A stretch of DNA of 64,000 bases, from assembly GCA_029339505.1 (NCBI GenBank), contig JAQISU010000118.1, positions 7,345,001-7,409,000 of the forward strand, in the 5' to 3' direction. Under the pieces are notes generated by a model, which was not told the DNA's origin, made no database searches, and saw only the letters and a list, made by a program, of their open reading frames with translations. Source of the stretch: Unio delphinus. Lineage: Eukaryota > Mollusca > Bivalvia > Unionida > Unionidae. The stretch's first letter is position 1. Each line of letters starts with the position of its first letter. Below are positions 46,563 to 58,759 of this stretch, piece by piece. A program made the translations under genes and the position numbers.

Positions 46563-47339
46563 AAAAACAACAGAGAGGCACAAAGACTAATGTCCTCTGC
46601 ATGAGAAAGCCAGTAACGTTATAAAAGTTACATTTAAATGTACGGCAACAGTATATTAATATCACAAACATGTAATCTTCCGATGTTAATAAACATTTGT
46701 AAAGATAACAGGATATTATTTGTTTGGATGAAGCAAATCATTGCCAAGCTTATTTTAGGATTTAAAATATCCATATAAAATAATATACCAGTAAATTTGT
46801 TTACCTTCTGTTAAAAATGGTCTCTGGGCCAGTTGGCTAGATTTCTGGATTGTTATACAGTTAAGAGAGATGGATATGTAGTGACATTCCTTCAAGGACG
46901 AGTCTGCAGGGCAGGCTACTCCACATACTGGTATGCTTACTGTCAACTTTACTTGATCATGTATATAGTGAAAGCACCCTATTCAGGATATGCGAAATGA
47001 ATGTAAGTGCACACCTTCAATGCTATGACACTAAGAACAGAATACTGCTGAATTTATGATCCAGTTACTTGTTGTTTTGTTGAAAGTGGAGCATCATGAT
47101 TAAAAAAAAAAATATTTTAAATAGTTTAGATGATTTGAATTTGGATGGGCTAAATGGTGGGTATAATCTTTAGGGGCAAGTCAGGGTTTTTTAGTCCTGG
47201 ACCCTTGCAAGTTCTTATTACAATACAAATTACTTTTATGAGTCTTTTAACAACAATTTTATTTGGCCTTAAAATTAGTTATTTAGAGAAGTTGTCAACT
47301 TAACGCTTGGCTTTATATGGAATGTTAAAGTCTATGTTA
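46563..47339. other. Nothing recognised
   Basis: AT-rich spacer. Confidence 0.4.
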
Positions 47340-47565
47340 AGTTGTGCATGGTAAGTAAGTCCACCTTATGTTGAGTTATCTTCCCATGACAATGTTATGC
47401 ATAATAAGTAAGTACACCTTATGTTGAGTTATCTTCCCATGACAATGTTATGCATAATAAGTAAGTCCACCTTATGTTGAGTTATCTTCCCATGACAATG
47501 TTATGCATAATTAGTAAGTCCACCTTATGTTGAGTTATCTTCCCATGACAATGTTACGCATAATA
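47340..47565. repeat. 52-bp minisatellite, 4 copies
   Basis: Units GTAAGTCCACCTTATGTTGA plus GTTATCTTCCCATGACAATG and TTATGCATAATA. Confidence 0.95.
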
Positions 47566-47736
47566 ACACAAAAATGTAGAACTATAATATAATTGATTTA
47601 TACCCTACATTGGTGTCTTTAATTGTCACTATACCATGGGGTCACTATACCATGGGGTAGTTTTACATCAGCTCTAATCATGACTGTTTACTGTTTATAC
47701 ATGCTACTTGTAATTGGCATATACTGAAATTGGAGA

Positions 47737-47737
47737 G

Positions 47738-47799
<62 letters not shown>
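47737..47799. repeat. (GT)n microsatellite
   Basis: About 60 bp of GT with two TT interruptions. Confidence 0.95.
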
Positions 47800-47800
<1 letters not shown>

Positions 47801-48237
47801 TTAAGATTACGGTACTAAAAATTGTGTTTTCTCAAAACACAACTGTGTCAGGAGATTTGGGAGAACAAAATCATTTTCTTAGCATAACACGCCATGCTTC
47901 AGTCTGATTAAAATCAAATCTCATTTTCACATTGGTCAGTGGTGATCTGATTTAGATTGTACCATGTTTTGGCAGGTATGTCAACATCTTGAAAATATAT
48001 TTACACATTTCATCAGTGCCACAAGTTTCCTCAGGCATATTAAATTTTTTTTTTTTTACAAGCCTGACAGGCATCTCACTTAGAATACAGGATTGATCAA
48101 TGTAAAATTAGAAGGGCGCTGGGCATTGGGCTATCAGATCTTTTTTTACTGCTGCTGTTATGAGATTTATGAGCTTCATGTTACAAAAGGGATATCTGTT
48201 ATTATGATGAGGAACCACTGCAGAAAGAAATTTAGGA
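47800..48237. other. Nothing recognised
   Basis: AT-rich spacer. Confidence 0.4.
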
Positions 48238-48398
48238 CAAGCCTCATTATTGATTTAACATTGTTAATTAGGATTTGTTACAAACCTCATTATTGATTTA
48301 ACATTGTTAATTAGGATTTGTTACAAACCTCATTATTGATTTAACATTGTTAGTTAGGATTTGTTACAAACCTCATTATTGATTTAACATTGTTAGTC
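48238..48398. repeat. 44-bp tandem repeat, about 3.6 copies
   Basis: Units CCTCATTATTGATTTAACAT plus TGTTAATTAGGATTTGTTACAAA. Confidence 0.95.
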
Positions 48399-48811
48399 AT
48401 TTGTTATTATTATTGTTGTTGTTGTTATGAAGCAGCTTTTAACTTTGAAAATGAAAAATATGAAATGTCTTTCTACTTCTGGCCATGATACATATACAAG
48501 AAGTAAATATAAAATAGTGAGTAAAACCCATTTTTGAGGAACAGAATTTAAACAGAACCATTTGATTTGATACATGTAAGGTTTTCTATAGTAATTGAGA
48601 ACATAGTTACATAATTTGATGCCATCTGTTTTCAGTTTTACTATTATGTTCAAAAGAATATTGAATAACCCTCCTTCTATGTTGTATTTTGTATCAAACG
48701 CTTTAAAAGATTACTGGCACCAGGATAATGTTATCCTTACAACACAGGGTTAAACATGGCTATTAATGGTGTGCTATAGTTGCTCGATGCAATTTTTTTT
48801 TAAAAGTACAG
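48399..48811. other. Nothing recognised
   Basis: AT-rich spacer with a short (TTG)n at 48405-48428. Confidence 0.4.
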
Positions 48812-49030
48812 TATACTCACTTAAAGGTCAACTCAAATTGCAAACAACAAATATCCTGATCTGCTGTAACATAATGTACCTGCATATCAAGGTTTGTGTT
48901 GTTTGTTCCACTGATTATTCCAAATAAAGTGCTCAGACTCAGATCTTCTGGTGCATTATGTAATGGCAGATCTGGGGTTGAGCAGCTTGCAGTTTTAACT
49001 GTCCTATAAGTGATGATCTATGGTACCACA
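48812..49030. mobile_element. Foldback (MITE-like) element, copy 5
   Basis: A nearly complete copy: start GTATACTCACTTAAAGGTCA, then CTGATCTGCTGTAACATAAT, ACTGATTATTCCAAATAAAG, CAGATCTTCTGGTGCATTAT, and the end CTATAAGTGATGATCTATGG. Confidence 0.7.
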
Positions 49031-49248
49031 ATTGATGGGTGACCTTGTGCCACTTTCATTCTTTTCTTTTCTTTTTTTCATTCTTTTAGATGGATGGGTT
49101 TTTTTTGGTACTCTATCAGCACAATTTGCCTGTATTAATATTTGAAAAAGAAATACTGCCAACTGTTCTAGTGATTAGCAATGTATTAGAATTACAGGTT
49201 TAAGGACCTTGAAGTGGTTCTGAATTCGTTTCATTTAACGCAGTCAAT
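49031..49248. other. Spacer
   Basis: Nothing recognised. Confidence 0.4.
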
Positions 49249-49260
49249 ACAGTTTGACTG

Positions 49261-49508
49261 GGGGCCCCGAGTGGTCTAAAGCACTCTCCATTAAGTATCA
49301 CTGCCATCTCACCTCTGTCCTCTGTCTGCATGGGTTCGAGTCTCAGATTCGACCAATGTGGGTATGTGGAAAGCTTGCCAGTAGCTTTCTTGTGGATCGG
49401 TGGTTCTTTCTGAGGATTTTCCTGGGTTCTTCCTCCACCATTAATACTGGCTGCCATGTATAGCCTATTGTGTGCTGAAAAATGGCGTTAAACCCTACAA
49501 CAACAACA
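49261..49508 (+). mobile_element. SINE family 2, full length with target duplication
   Basis: Starts GGGGCCCCGAGTGGTCTAAA, B box GGGTTCGAGTCTC, TTCTTCCTCCACCATTAATA, TGTATAGCCTATTGTGTGCT, and tail AAACCCTACAACAACAACA. Flanked by ACAGTTTGACTG (49249-49260) and ACAGTTTTACTG (49509-49520), a 12-bp target duplication with one change. Confidence 0.9.
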
Positions 49509-49520
49509 ACAGTTTTACTG

Positions 49521-50445
49521 ATATATAAAATTATTATGTTTAGATGGTCCCCAAAGTGGTTTTGTTACATAATTTTAGGCAGTTGAGAACACTAAATTGC
49601 CAGTATATTTAAGCTTTGTTCAATTTATGAGTAGTGTGTATCCGTGAAAATTAATGTTTTCTGATTACATCCCACCTTTAGATGATTTGTACCTATTTAA
49701 GACCATTTGCCACCAATATGTACATAAAGTTATGGTTTTCTGTTATCTCCCAGCAAAGGGAATGCAACATTTTGAATTGCTGGTGTCATATAGCCTGCTG
49801 TTGTTGGATTTTAATGACACTTTATGTTGTTTTCATGTGGCATCACAAAACGTGTGCACATCATATCCACCATATTGATTCCCTAGCGACGCAAACAGAC
49901 ACCTAAAACATTGTTCCAACCACATAATTATGAAGGCATGTATCATTTTGTGTGTAAATATATCTTAATACTGTACACCACAATCTGTTGAATATGTCCA
50001 CTGCTCAAGACTGAATTCTTGACTTTGCCCCTATTTTCTTAAACACAGACATTTCACTCATCTTTGTTATTCTTTTATAAATAAACAGATCCATCACTAA
50101 ACAGACGCATAAACAGATGGATACACAAACAAGTGCAGCATATAATGATTTCCAATTTTGATGGGCTGAAAACAATCATTTCCTTATTGTTCAAGTTAAA
50201 AAGTCATTCATTAATATATAATTTCATATTTGGAAAACCATTTAAAGAATACTTGATTGTGATATTTGATGCAAAATCCTGTTTTGTTGGGCACATGCAT
50301 CATGTTAATACATTGAAGATGAAACAGTTTTTAACAGTTCTCACTTCCATACAGTATCCTCAGTTCATGATGTCCACAACAAATACAATAATGGACCATA
50401 TTAATTAAAATTGGTTTGTCTTTGACACTTGATTTAGTGACAAGT
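49521..50445. other. Nothing recognised
   Basis: AT-rich spacer. Small overlapping frames here have no support. Confidence 0.4.
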
Positions 50446-51058
50446 ATTTCTACATAAAAGTTCTGGCATAATACACAGGCTATTTAGTTCTATAACTTAA
50501 ATTTGTACATAAAAGTTCTGGCATAATACACAGGCTATTTAGTTCTATAACTTAAATTTGTACATAAAAGTTCTGGCATAATACGCAGGCTATTTAGTTC
50601 TATAACTTAAATTTGTACATAAAAGTTCTGGCATAATACACAGGCTATTTAGTTCTATAACTTAAATTTGTACATAAAAGTTCTGGCATAATACACAGGC
50701 TATTTAGTTCTATAACTTAAATTTGTACATAAAAGTTCTGGCATAATACACAGGCTATTTAGTTCTATAACTTAAATTTGTACATAAAAGTTCTGGCATA
50801 ATACGCAGGCTATTTAGTTCTATAACTTAAATTTGTACATAAAAGTTCTGGCATAATACACAGGCTATTTAGTTCTATAACTTACATTTGTACATAAAAG
50901 TTCTGGCATAATACACAGGCTATTTAGTTCTATAACTTACATTTGTACATAAAAGTTCTGGCATAATACACAGGCTATTTAGTTCTATAACTTACATTTG
51001 TACATAAAAGTTCTGGCATAATACACAGGCTATTTAGTTCTATTAACTTAAATTTGTT
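50446..51058. repeat. 55-bp minisatellite, 11 copies
   Basis: Units ACTTAAATTTGTACATAAAA, GTTCTGGCATAATACACAGG, CTATTTAGTTCTATA. Variants ATACGCAGG (two units) and ACTTACATTT (last three) are clustered, showing local spread. Confidence 0.97.
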
Positions 51059-51135
51059 ATGCAGGATATATTAAGGGAGAAAAAAAACACAAATCACAAT
51101 ATTGTATGTCAGTGATAGCTGCTTTTCTGTTTGGT

Positions 51136-51385
51136 TTAGTTTTTGTAGGGTTTAACGCCATTTTTCAGCACACGACAGGCTATACATGGTGACCAGTATT
51201 ATTGGTGAAGGAAGAACTTGGGGAAACCCCCAGAAAGAACCTCCGACCCACAAGAAGCTACTAGCAAGCTTTCTCACATAACTACATTAGCCGAATCTTA
51301 GGCATAAACATATGCAGACAGAGGTGAGCTGGCAGTGATCCGTAACGGAAAGCACTTTAGACCACTTGGCCACATTGGGGCCCCT
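51136..51385 (-). mobile_element. SINE family 2, full length with target duplication
   Basis: Minus-strand copy with head GGGGCCCCAATGTGGCCAAG near 51385. Flanked by perfect direct repeats CTTTTCTGTTTGGT at 51122-51135 and 51386-51399 (14 bp). The B-box region is mutated (ATGCCTAAGATTC). Confidence 0.9.
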
Positions 51386-51399
51386 CTTTTCTGTTTGGT

Positions 51400-52019
51400 A
51401 GTAATATGTGTAATTATGATTCAACTTAAATATCCCATCTTTTGATACAAGTCTGGTTATTTCCAGCTTTATTTTATCTTTCGTGCTATAGGGGTTCTTA
51501 ATTTTATATATAATATTTCAATATATGAATTTAATATCCTTATCAATGATTAAATCAAATTTGTATCTTAGATATACATGATGACTGATGATGACAACGG
51601 TTTGACAGGGACTCAAAATGGAGACATAATGTGCACCATGTTACATTGTGGGTATACACAATCATGACATCTCTGGAAAGAACTCGTATCATGCCAGGAA
51701 ATGGGATCTAATTGCCTTTCAAAAGGACACACCAGGGCAGCTCATCTAGTTTGACCTGGCATGTAATGAACCTAACCCATGGAATACAAAGCCAATGCTC
51801 TACCTTCTCAAAAAACTAGAGGTTTCCCAAAAAAAAGTGTCCCGAGTTTGGAGGAGACTGGTTTATTAGTTTGTTTATGCCATAAGTCCGTCAGATATTT
51901 AGTAATGCATTACTTTGCACTAAGTGTCATTGAATACCAGACTATTGACATTACTGCATTATAACATTTCATCACCTATTTAAAATGTAGTCTGGCACCA
52001 TACTGAATGTACACAGATG
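51400..52019. other. Nothing recognised
   Basis: AT-rich spacer. Confidence 0.4.
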
Positions 52020-52196
52020 TGTACCCTATATGCTCACTTGTGTTATAATGCACCTGCAGATCAGGGTCTATGTAGTTTATTCCACTGATTACTCCTAACA
52101 AACTGTACAGACCCAGATCTGCCAGAACATTATGCAACAGCAGATCTGGGTCTGTGCAGTTAAACTTATCTAATTAGTAAGTATATATGGTAAAGT
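52020..52196. mobile_element. Foldback (MITE-like) element, copy 6
   Basis: Contains CACCTGCAGATCAGGGTCTA, CCACTGATTACTCCTAACAA, the hairpin pair CCCAGATCTG / CAGATCTGGG around CCAGAACATTATGCAACAG, and end TAGTAAGTATATATGGTA. Confidence 0.7.
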
Positions 52197-52765
52197 TTAG
52201 CTACAGTAAATCTATAATCCAGCCACTAGGGTCACACAGATCAATACTAATTAAGGATTCAGCTGACCTAAGTCAAATAGATTTGTTTTGCCCACCATTG
52301 ACAAGTAATGTTTTTTTACATACCTCTTTGCCTTTGCATTTGTTGCATACAGAAGTAATACAGAAATAAATATTGGCATTAGTAATAACAACTCTAGGAT
52401 TAAATAGAATTCAACGGCTTACCCTGTTTGGCTAACAGTCATCCATATAGCTTCACAACTTATGTGTCACTGGGATGTAAAGAGAATTGACTGCAGAATG
52501 ATTTAAATCGTGGTCAGCCTGGTGCTGTGAGCCAGTCAGCTGTGGTCAGTATTGACAGCAGTGATGGATTGAGACTGAGTATTATATTGAACTTTCTGAC
52601 AAAGGCAGTGTGCATTTTCCATCACATACAGGTCATAAATAAGGTGTTTACAACATATGCCTTTTGTAGCCAAGGATTGATCTTGTGTATCTCTTCCTTA
52701 ACACTTTTCTCTGTTTATTCAGATATAATAATAATTATATTATTTAGGAAAATGTATTGTGCATT
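52197..52765. other. Nothing recognised
   Basis: AT-rich spacer. Confidence 0.4.

Positions 52766-52816
<51 letters not shown>
52766..52816. repeat. (GT)n microsatellite at a SINE tail
   Basis: About 50 bp of GT directly joined to the tail end of the minus-strand SINE at 52817. On the SINE strand this is (CA)n, as in other family-1 tails. Confidence 0.95.
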
Positions 52817-52817
<1 letters not shown>

Positions 52818-52986
52818 TTGGATTTATAATGTAGCTTTAAAAAGTTTCAGTCATAATCACTATGATGTCCACTGTGGCAGCTTAAACTGATGCAGACATG
52901 TAGCATCATGTCCCACCCAGTCAAATTATCCTGACATCAAGTGAACCAGTTCTAACTCTAACCTCATAATACCGGTACTAAGTGCC
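52817..52986 (-). mobile_element. SINE family 1, 3' half only
   Basis: From the tail side: GGATTTATAATGTAGCTTTA, AGTTTCAGTCATAATCACTA, ATGTCCCACCCAGTCAAATT, to TACTAAGTGCCA. The tRNA-like head half is absent; the 38-bp array starts at the break. Confidence 0.85.
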
Positions 52987-54798
52987 ATGGTTTGCATGCT
53001 ATGTAGATACTGTGCAACATAATCATGGTTTGCATGCTATGTAGATACAGTACAACATAATCATGGTTTGCATGCTATGTAGATACTGTGCAACATAATC
53101 ATGGTTTACATGCTATGTAGATACTGTACAACATAATCATGGTTTGCATGCTATGTAGATACTGTGCAATATAATCATGGTTTGCATTCTATGTAGATAC
53201 TGTACAACATAATCATGGTTTGCATGCTATGTAGTTACTGTGCAGCATAATCATGGTTTGCATTCTATGTAGATATAATCATGGTTTGCATGCTATGTAG
53301 TTACTGTGCAGCATAATCATGGTTTGCATGCTATGTAGATACTGTGCAGCATAATCATGGTTTGCATGCTATGTAGATACTGTGCAACATAATCATGGTT
53401 TGCATGCTATGTAGATACTGTGCAACATAATCATGGTTTGCATGCTATGTAGTTACTGTGCAGCATAATCATGGTTTGCATGCTATGTAGATACTGTGCA
53501 GCATAATCATGGTTTGCATGCTATGTAGATACTGTGCAACATAATCATGGTTTGCATGCTATGTAGATACTGTGCAACATAATCATGGTTTGCATTCTAT
53601 GTAGATACTGTGCAGCATAATCATGGTTTGCATGCTATGTAGATACTGTGCAGCATAATCATGGTTTGCATTCTATGTAGATGCTGTGCAACATAATCAT
53701 GGTTTGCATTCTATGTAGATACTGTGCAACATAATCTTGGTTTGCATTCTATGTAGATACTGTGCAGCATAATCATGGTTTGCATTCTATGTAGATACTG
53801 TGCAACATAATCATGGTTTGCATTCTATGTAGATGCTGTGCAACATAATCATGGTTTGCATTCTATGAAGATACTGTGCGGCATAATCATGGTTTGCATT
53901 CTATGTAGATACTGTGCAACATAATCATGGTTTGCATGCTATGTAGATACTGTACAGCATAATCATGGTTTGCATTCTATGTAGATACTGTGCGGCATAA
54001 TCATGGTTTGCATGCTATGTAAATACTGTACAACATAATCATGGTTTGCATTCTATGTAGATACTGTGCAACATAATCATGGTTTGCATTCTATGAAGAT
54101 GCTGTGCAACATAATCATGGTTTGCATGCTATGTAGATACTGTGCAACATAATCATGGTTTGCATGCTATGTAGATACTGTACAACATAATCATGGTTTG
54201 CATGCTATGTAGATACTGTGCAACATAATCTTGGTTTGCATTCTATGAAGATGCTGTGCAACATAATCATGGTTTGCATGCTATGTAGATACTGTGCAAC
54301 ATAATCATGGTTTGCATGCTATGTAGATACTGTGCAACATAATCATGGTTTGCATGCTATGTAGATACTGTGCAACATAATCATGGTTTGCATGCTATGT
54401 AGATACTGTGCAACATAATCTTGGTTTGCATTCTATGAAGATGCTGTGCAACATAATCATGGTTTGCATGCTATGTAGATACTGTGCAACATAATCATGG
54501 TTTACATGCTATGTAGATACTGTACAACATAATCATGGTTTGCATTCTATGTAGATACTGTGCAACATAATCATGGTTTACATGCTATGTAGATACTGTA
54601 CAACATAATCATAGTTTGCATTCTATGTAGATACTGTGCAACATAATCATGGTTTGCATTCTATGTAGATACTGTGCAACATAATCATGGTTTGCATTCT
54701 ATGTAGATACTGTGCAGCATAATCATGGTTTGCATGCTATGTAGATACTGTGCAACATAATCATGGTTTGCATGCTATGTAGATACTGTATAACATAA
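52987..54798. repeat. 38-bp satellite, about 47 copies
   Basis: Units CATGGTTTGCATGCTATGTA followed by GATACTGTGCAACATAAT. Variants GCATGCT/GCATTCT, GTGCAAC/GTGCAGC/GTACAAC, and a marked TTCTATGAAGATGCTG unit that recurs at 54231+ and 54421+ (190 bp, five units). No frame persists. Confidence 0.97.
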
Positions 54799-55295
54799 TA
54801 ATGACACTTATTGAGTGGATGCATCTTTATACATACTTAGGCGTGTGGTGATTTTTCATTTTCTTGAAATTTTTGGTTTAATTTATTGAATGGTTTTTAT
54901 GTTAGAATTATGAATTTTGATAATCAGACACATCTCTGCTAGTCCCACATCCATGTATTTCATGTACATGTATTTCTCATTTCCATTATGTAAAATTAAA
55001 TAAAATATGTTAAAAAGTTTTAGTCATAGAAATTACCATATCAGATACCAGCTTTGATGGATAAAGTGTGTGACTATGTAAGCAATTTTAAACACTGATA
55101 AACAAGGCATGTACATAATAATTGTCAGAAAGAGACAGTTACTGAAGGAATCTTGGCACAGGAAGAAACAAGTGATCTGTGGCAATTTAAAATGTATTCA
55201 GTTTCACAGTGGCAAAAATAGAAAGATGTGTATGACAAGTGGATTTTTGTGCTAGCGCTGTTATGCATTTACATGAACTATTTTCTCTATATGAA
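54799..55295. other. Nothing recognised
   Basis: AT-rich spacer. Confidence 0.4.
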
Positions 55296-55465
55296 GGTCA
55301 GCCTGGTGTCAGGATAATGTGACTGGGTGGGACATCATACTACATGTCTGCGGCATGATGCCCCAGTGCTAGACATCACTATAAAGTGCCTCACTGCAGA
55401 CATCATAGCGATATGACTGAAAAGTTGTTAAAGCTACGCTAAACAACCTAATCAAACAACCAAAC
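55296..55465 (+). mobile_element. SINE family 1, 5'-truncated
   Basis: Body from GGTCAGCCTGGTGTCAGGAT through GCGGCATGATGCCCCAGTGC to tail CCTAATCAAACAACCAAAC. The tRNA head is missing. Confidence 0.85.
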
Positions 55466-55729
55466 TCGTATACAAGTGTTCTAATTGGTTAGTGTGTTAC
55501 ACTGTTGATTGAAACATTCCATGTTCAAATCACATTCATGGAAAACTACATTTTTAAAATTAGTTATGGAAACATTAAAGATGGCTTGAGTTGCACATGA
55601 AAATGAAGTCAAATCAGATATACTCTAAATGTTGATTAACTATGATAAATGCATAATTTTTAGAGACTTTGTGCAGTCTGAAACATCTGAACATTCTAGT
55701 ACATGTATCACACATGTTTGAAGAAATCA
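55466..55729. other. Spacer
   Basis: Nothing recognised. Confidence 0.4.
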
Positions 55730-55734
55730 GTTAA

Positions 55735-56873
55735 TGTAATGTGCTGCTGCTGGCGGGTTATCAAAGTGTTATTAGTACAATATTGCACAAGGCCTGGTCA
55801 GAGGTATTGCACAACTTGGAAAACAACACTTGAAGACCGCCTCCCACTAATTGTCGTTATCTAGAAGATGATCTCTACGGTGTAATCTGCCCGGTCAGTG
55901 GATATAGTAATCTGAGATGGTACTTTGAACAAGACAACACACGAGCCCCCGTAAAGATAAAATATGAATTTAATTAAAAATACAATTAAGAAAAGAATGA
56001 CACTGTGAATTACAATTTCTTTCTTTCTGAATACACTTAGTTCAGAAATACATAAACTGAAGCTTTAAAATAATGGATACATTCATAAGAATCCAAACAC
56101 TAATAAAAAATAAATGAAGTTAGCCGTTAATACTGAGAGTAAATTTCATCAAGGAATCGAATGTTCATTTAACATTGGACTGTTGGGTGATTCAAAATGA
56201 CCTTTTTCGTCGACTGGTTTTTCTTCTGCGTTAGTCTCACTTGAGCTGGCCCTTTGGTTGTACGTGGGATTACACAACTCTGTCTTCCAATTTCTTTTTC
56301 CGTCTCTGAATTTCGACTTCCTCGCTATTACTTCAAACAAACTATTTTTCCTTGTGTTTTTGACGTGCTTCTGCCGTTTGATTTCCGGCGGACTTTCCTG
56401 AGCTTATTATTAGGAAGGCACTGCTGTAAAATTACCTTCGGAGTCCTGGTAAGTACTTCTACCTTTGGTTTTCTCTCTTGCAGAGAAATTTTCAGACTGA
56501 CTAACCTCGTTTGATACGTAGTATATATTTCCCCGATTCTGGGGTCCGACACCCCACCCCCCCCTTCCCTATACATTTTACCAATCGGCATAAATGCTAT
56601 CCTTGCGGACCTTTTGAAAACCCTCTATCAAGATGCCAAAAATGCCACTTAGGATCGAAATATCACCTTATCATTTGTCTCAATCATTTCTGACAGCTAA
56701 CCTAGGTTAACGCGTGTCAAACACTCAGTCCGTTTTCACTCTAAATATTGTAACAGTCTGACCGAGGTATACTAACATTCTTTCCGTTCAAACTCTACTC
56801 CAAGACAGTTGATTGTCGGCTAGCCTACGAATTAATTACTGGATGTCACTGACGAAAAATTTGGCACTTGACA
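55735..56873. mobile_element. Solo LTR, copy 1
   Basis: A 1139-bp element starting TGTAATG and ending TTGACA, flanked by perfect 5-bp repeats GTTAA (55730-55734 and 56874-56878). Its match at 57602-58754 has different flanks. TGT...ACA ends, one 5-bp target duplication and no internal coding region fit a solo LTR of a Gypsy- or BEL-type element. Read on the minus strand it has a TATATACTACGTATCAAACG promoter-like stretch near 56529-56505. Short minus-strand frames inside are not conserved. Confidence 0.8.
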
Positions 56874-56878
56874 GTTAA

Positions 56879-57507
56879 CAACCACAATAAGTGTATAAAA
56901 TGTTATTAATGGAGAAAATTCCCAATGATGTCATAGCAGAGCATGTGGACTGATGCCTCAAACCTGCCCAGGATCAATTGGAATTAAATAGATATTCATG
57001 AATGTGTGAAAAAAAATAATCTTTAATCACAGCAGTTCACATGGGAAGATCTTGCTTAGAAGAAGTATTTGCACAGCTGAAACCGACAAAGGAAATTGTA
57101 GCCACAGCCATGGAAATTCACAGCGACAGCTCTGACTGTCAAAAAGACTTTTTAGAAATGTGAAATATGCCATTCCTATCTTAAATGCCCAAATAAACAG
57201 CTTTAAAGCCTAGTCCCAAGTACAATAGACTGCCACCTCAATTCTATACATGTAAAGCTCAATGTATGTACATGTATCACTGTTCTAAAACCCTCCCAAT
57301 TTTAAGCTAAAGAAAAAAAAAACATTTAGGATCAATAGCCTATTTAGGGAATTCATTGGAAAGAAACATGTAATTGGGGATGAGTGTAATGATTTTGAAG
57401 CTGCCTTGGAAGATTTTAATGCCAGAAACACTGATTGTGGTGCTTAAATGTAGAAATACTTTGTTAATAAGCATTCAACTCTAATGAAGACCAAACATGG
57501 GGGGAAA
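56879..57507. other. Nothing recognised
   Basis: About 630 bp between solo LTR 1 and the DIRS-type element. No coding or repeat signal that I can support. Confidence 0.4.
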
Positions 57508-57601
57508 AATGGACCCCTTATCCAAGCATTTGTGAAGGATGAGGGGCATTATTGGAGTAAAGCTGGAGGCTGAGCATGTATACTTAGCATATTACTCTGT
57601 C

Positions 57602-58754
57602 TGTAACGTGGGCGCTGCGGGTGATCAAAGTGTTATTAGTACAATATTGCACAAGGCCTGGTCAGAGGTATTACGCAACTTGGAAAAAAAACAACACTTG
57701 AAGACCGCCTCCCACTAATTGTCGTTATCTAGGAGATGATCGCTACGGTGTGATATGCCCGGTCAGTGAATATAGTAATCTGAGATGGTACTTTGAACAA
57801 GACAATACACGAGCCCCCGTAAAGATAAAATATGAATTTAATTGAAAATACAATTAAGAAAAGAATGACACTGTGAATTACAATTTCTCTCTTTCTGAAT
57901 ACACTTAGTTCAGAAAAATACAAATACTGAAGCTTTAAAATAATGGATACATTCAAAGAATCCAAACAGTAATGAAAAAAAATGAAATTAACCGTTAATA
58001 CTGAGAGTAAATTTCATCAAGGAATCGAATGTTCATTTAACATTGGACTGTTGAGTGATTCAACATGACCTTTTCCGTCGACTGGTTTTCTTTCTTTTCC
58101 CTGCGTGCGTCCGTCTCCAGCTTGCCCTTTAATTGAACGGGAATTCCACACTCTGACTTCTCGCTGATTCTCACTCTTGCCAAAATAAACTATTGCCTTT
58201 GACTTCTCGCTGATTCTTACTCTTGCCCAAGTAAACTATTTTTCCTTTGTGTTTTGGCGTCTTACAATCGTTCCACATTCAGTTTAACTGGAACCCAATT
58301 TTACGAAGTCGTTCTTGCAACGAACCCTCGGAGTCCTTGTGGCAGTTCTCCCTTGCAGAGAAATTTTTAGACTGACTAACCTCGTTTGATACATAGTATA
58401 TATTCCCCGATTCTGGAGTCTGACACACCCCCCTTCCCATACATTCGCCCAATCGGAATAAATGCTATTCTTACTGACCTTATGAAAACCGTCTATCAAG
58501 ATGCCAAAAATGCCACTTAGGATCGAAATATCACCTTATCATTTGTCTCAATCATTTTTGAAAGCTCTACGTGAGTAATCCCATAATTTTACGTGTCAAA
58601 CACTCAGTCCGTTTTCACTTTAATTATTGTACCAAGTCTGACCAAGTTAAACTAACATTCTTTCCGTTCCAAACTCTGCCCCAAGACAGTTGATTGTCGG
58701 CTAGCTTACGAATTAATTACTGGATGTCACTGACGAAAAATTTGGCACTTGACA
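57602..58754. mobile_element. Solo LTR, copy 2, inside the DIRS left inverted repeat
   Basis: A 1153-bp copy of the 55735-56873 element, starting TGTAACG and ending TTGACA. Flanked by CTGTC (57597-57601) and CTATC (58755-58759), a 5-bp target duplication with one change. The intact right repeat of the DIRS element reads ATTACTCTGTCATTGG (reverse complement), while the left reads ATTACTCTGTC, then this LTR, then TATCATTGG, so the insertion point is exact. It differs from copy 1 by a deletion/rearrangement around 58085-58330 and many substitutions. Confidence 0.85.
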
Positions 58755-58759
58755 CTATC

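Noticed and set aside
52987..54798. CRISPR-like array
   Set aside because: 38-bp units head to tail with no spacers.
56149..56591. Minus-strand frames of 63 and 87 codons
   Set aside because: Inside a solo LTR; not preserved in the second copy.
55735..58754. One small LTR retrotransposon with two LTRs
   Set aside because: The two LTRs have different 5-bp target duplications and the interval between contains the end of a DIRS element.
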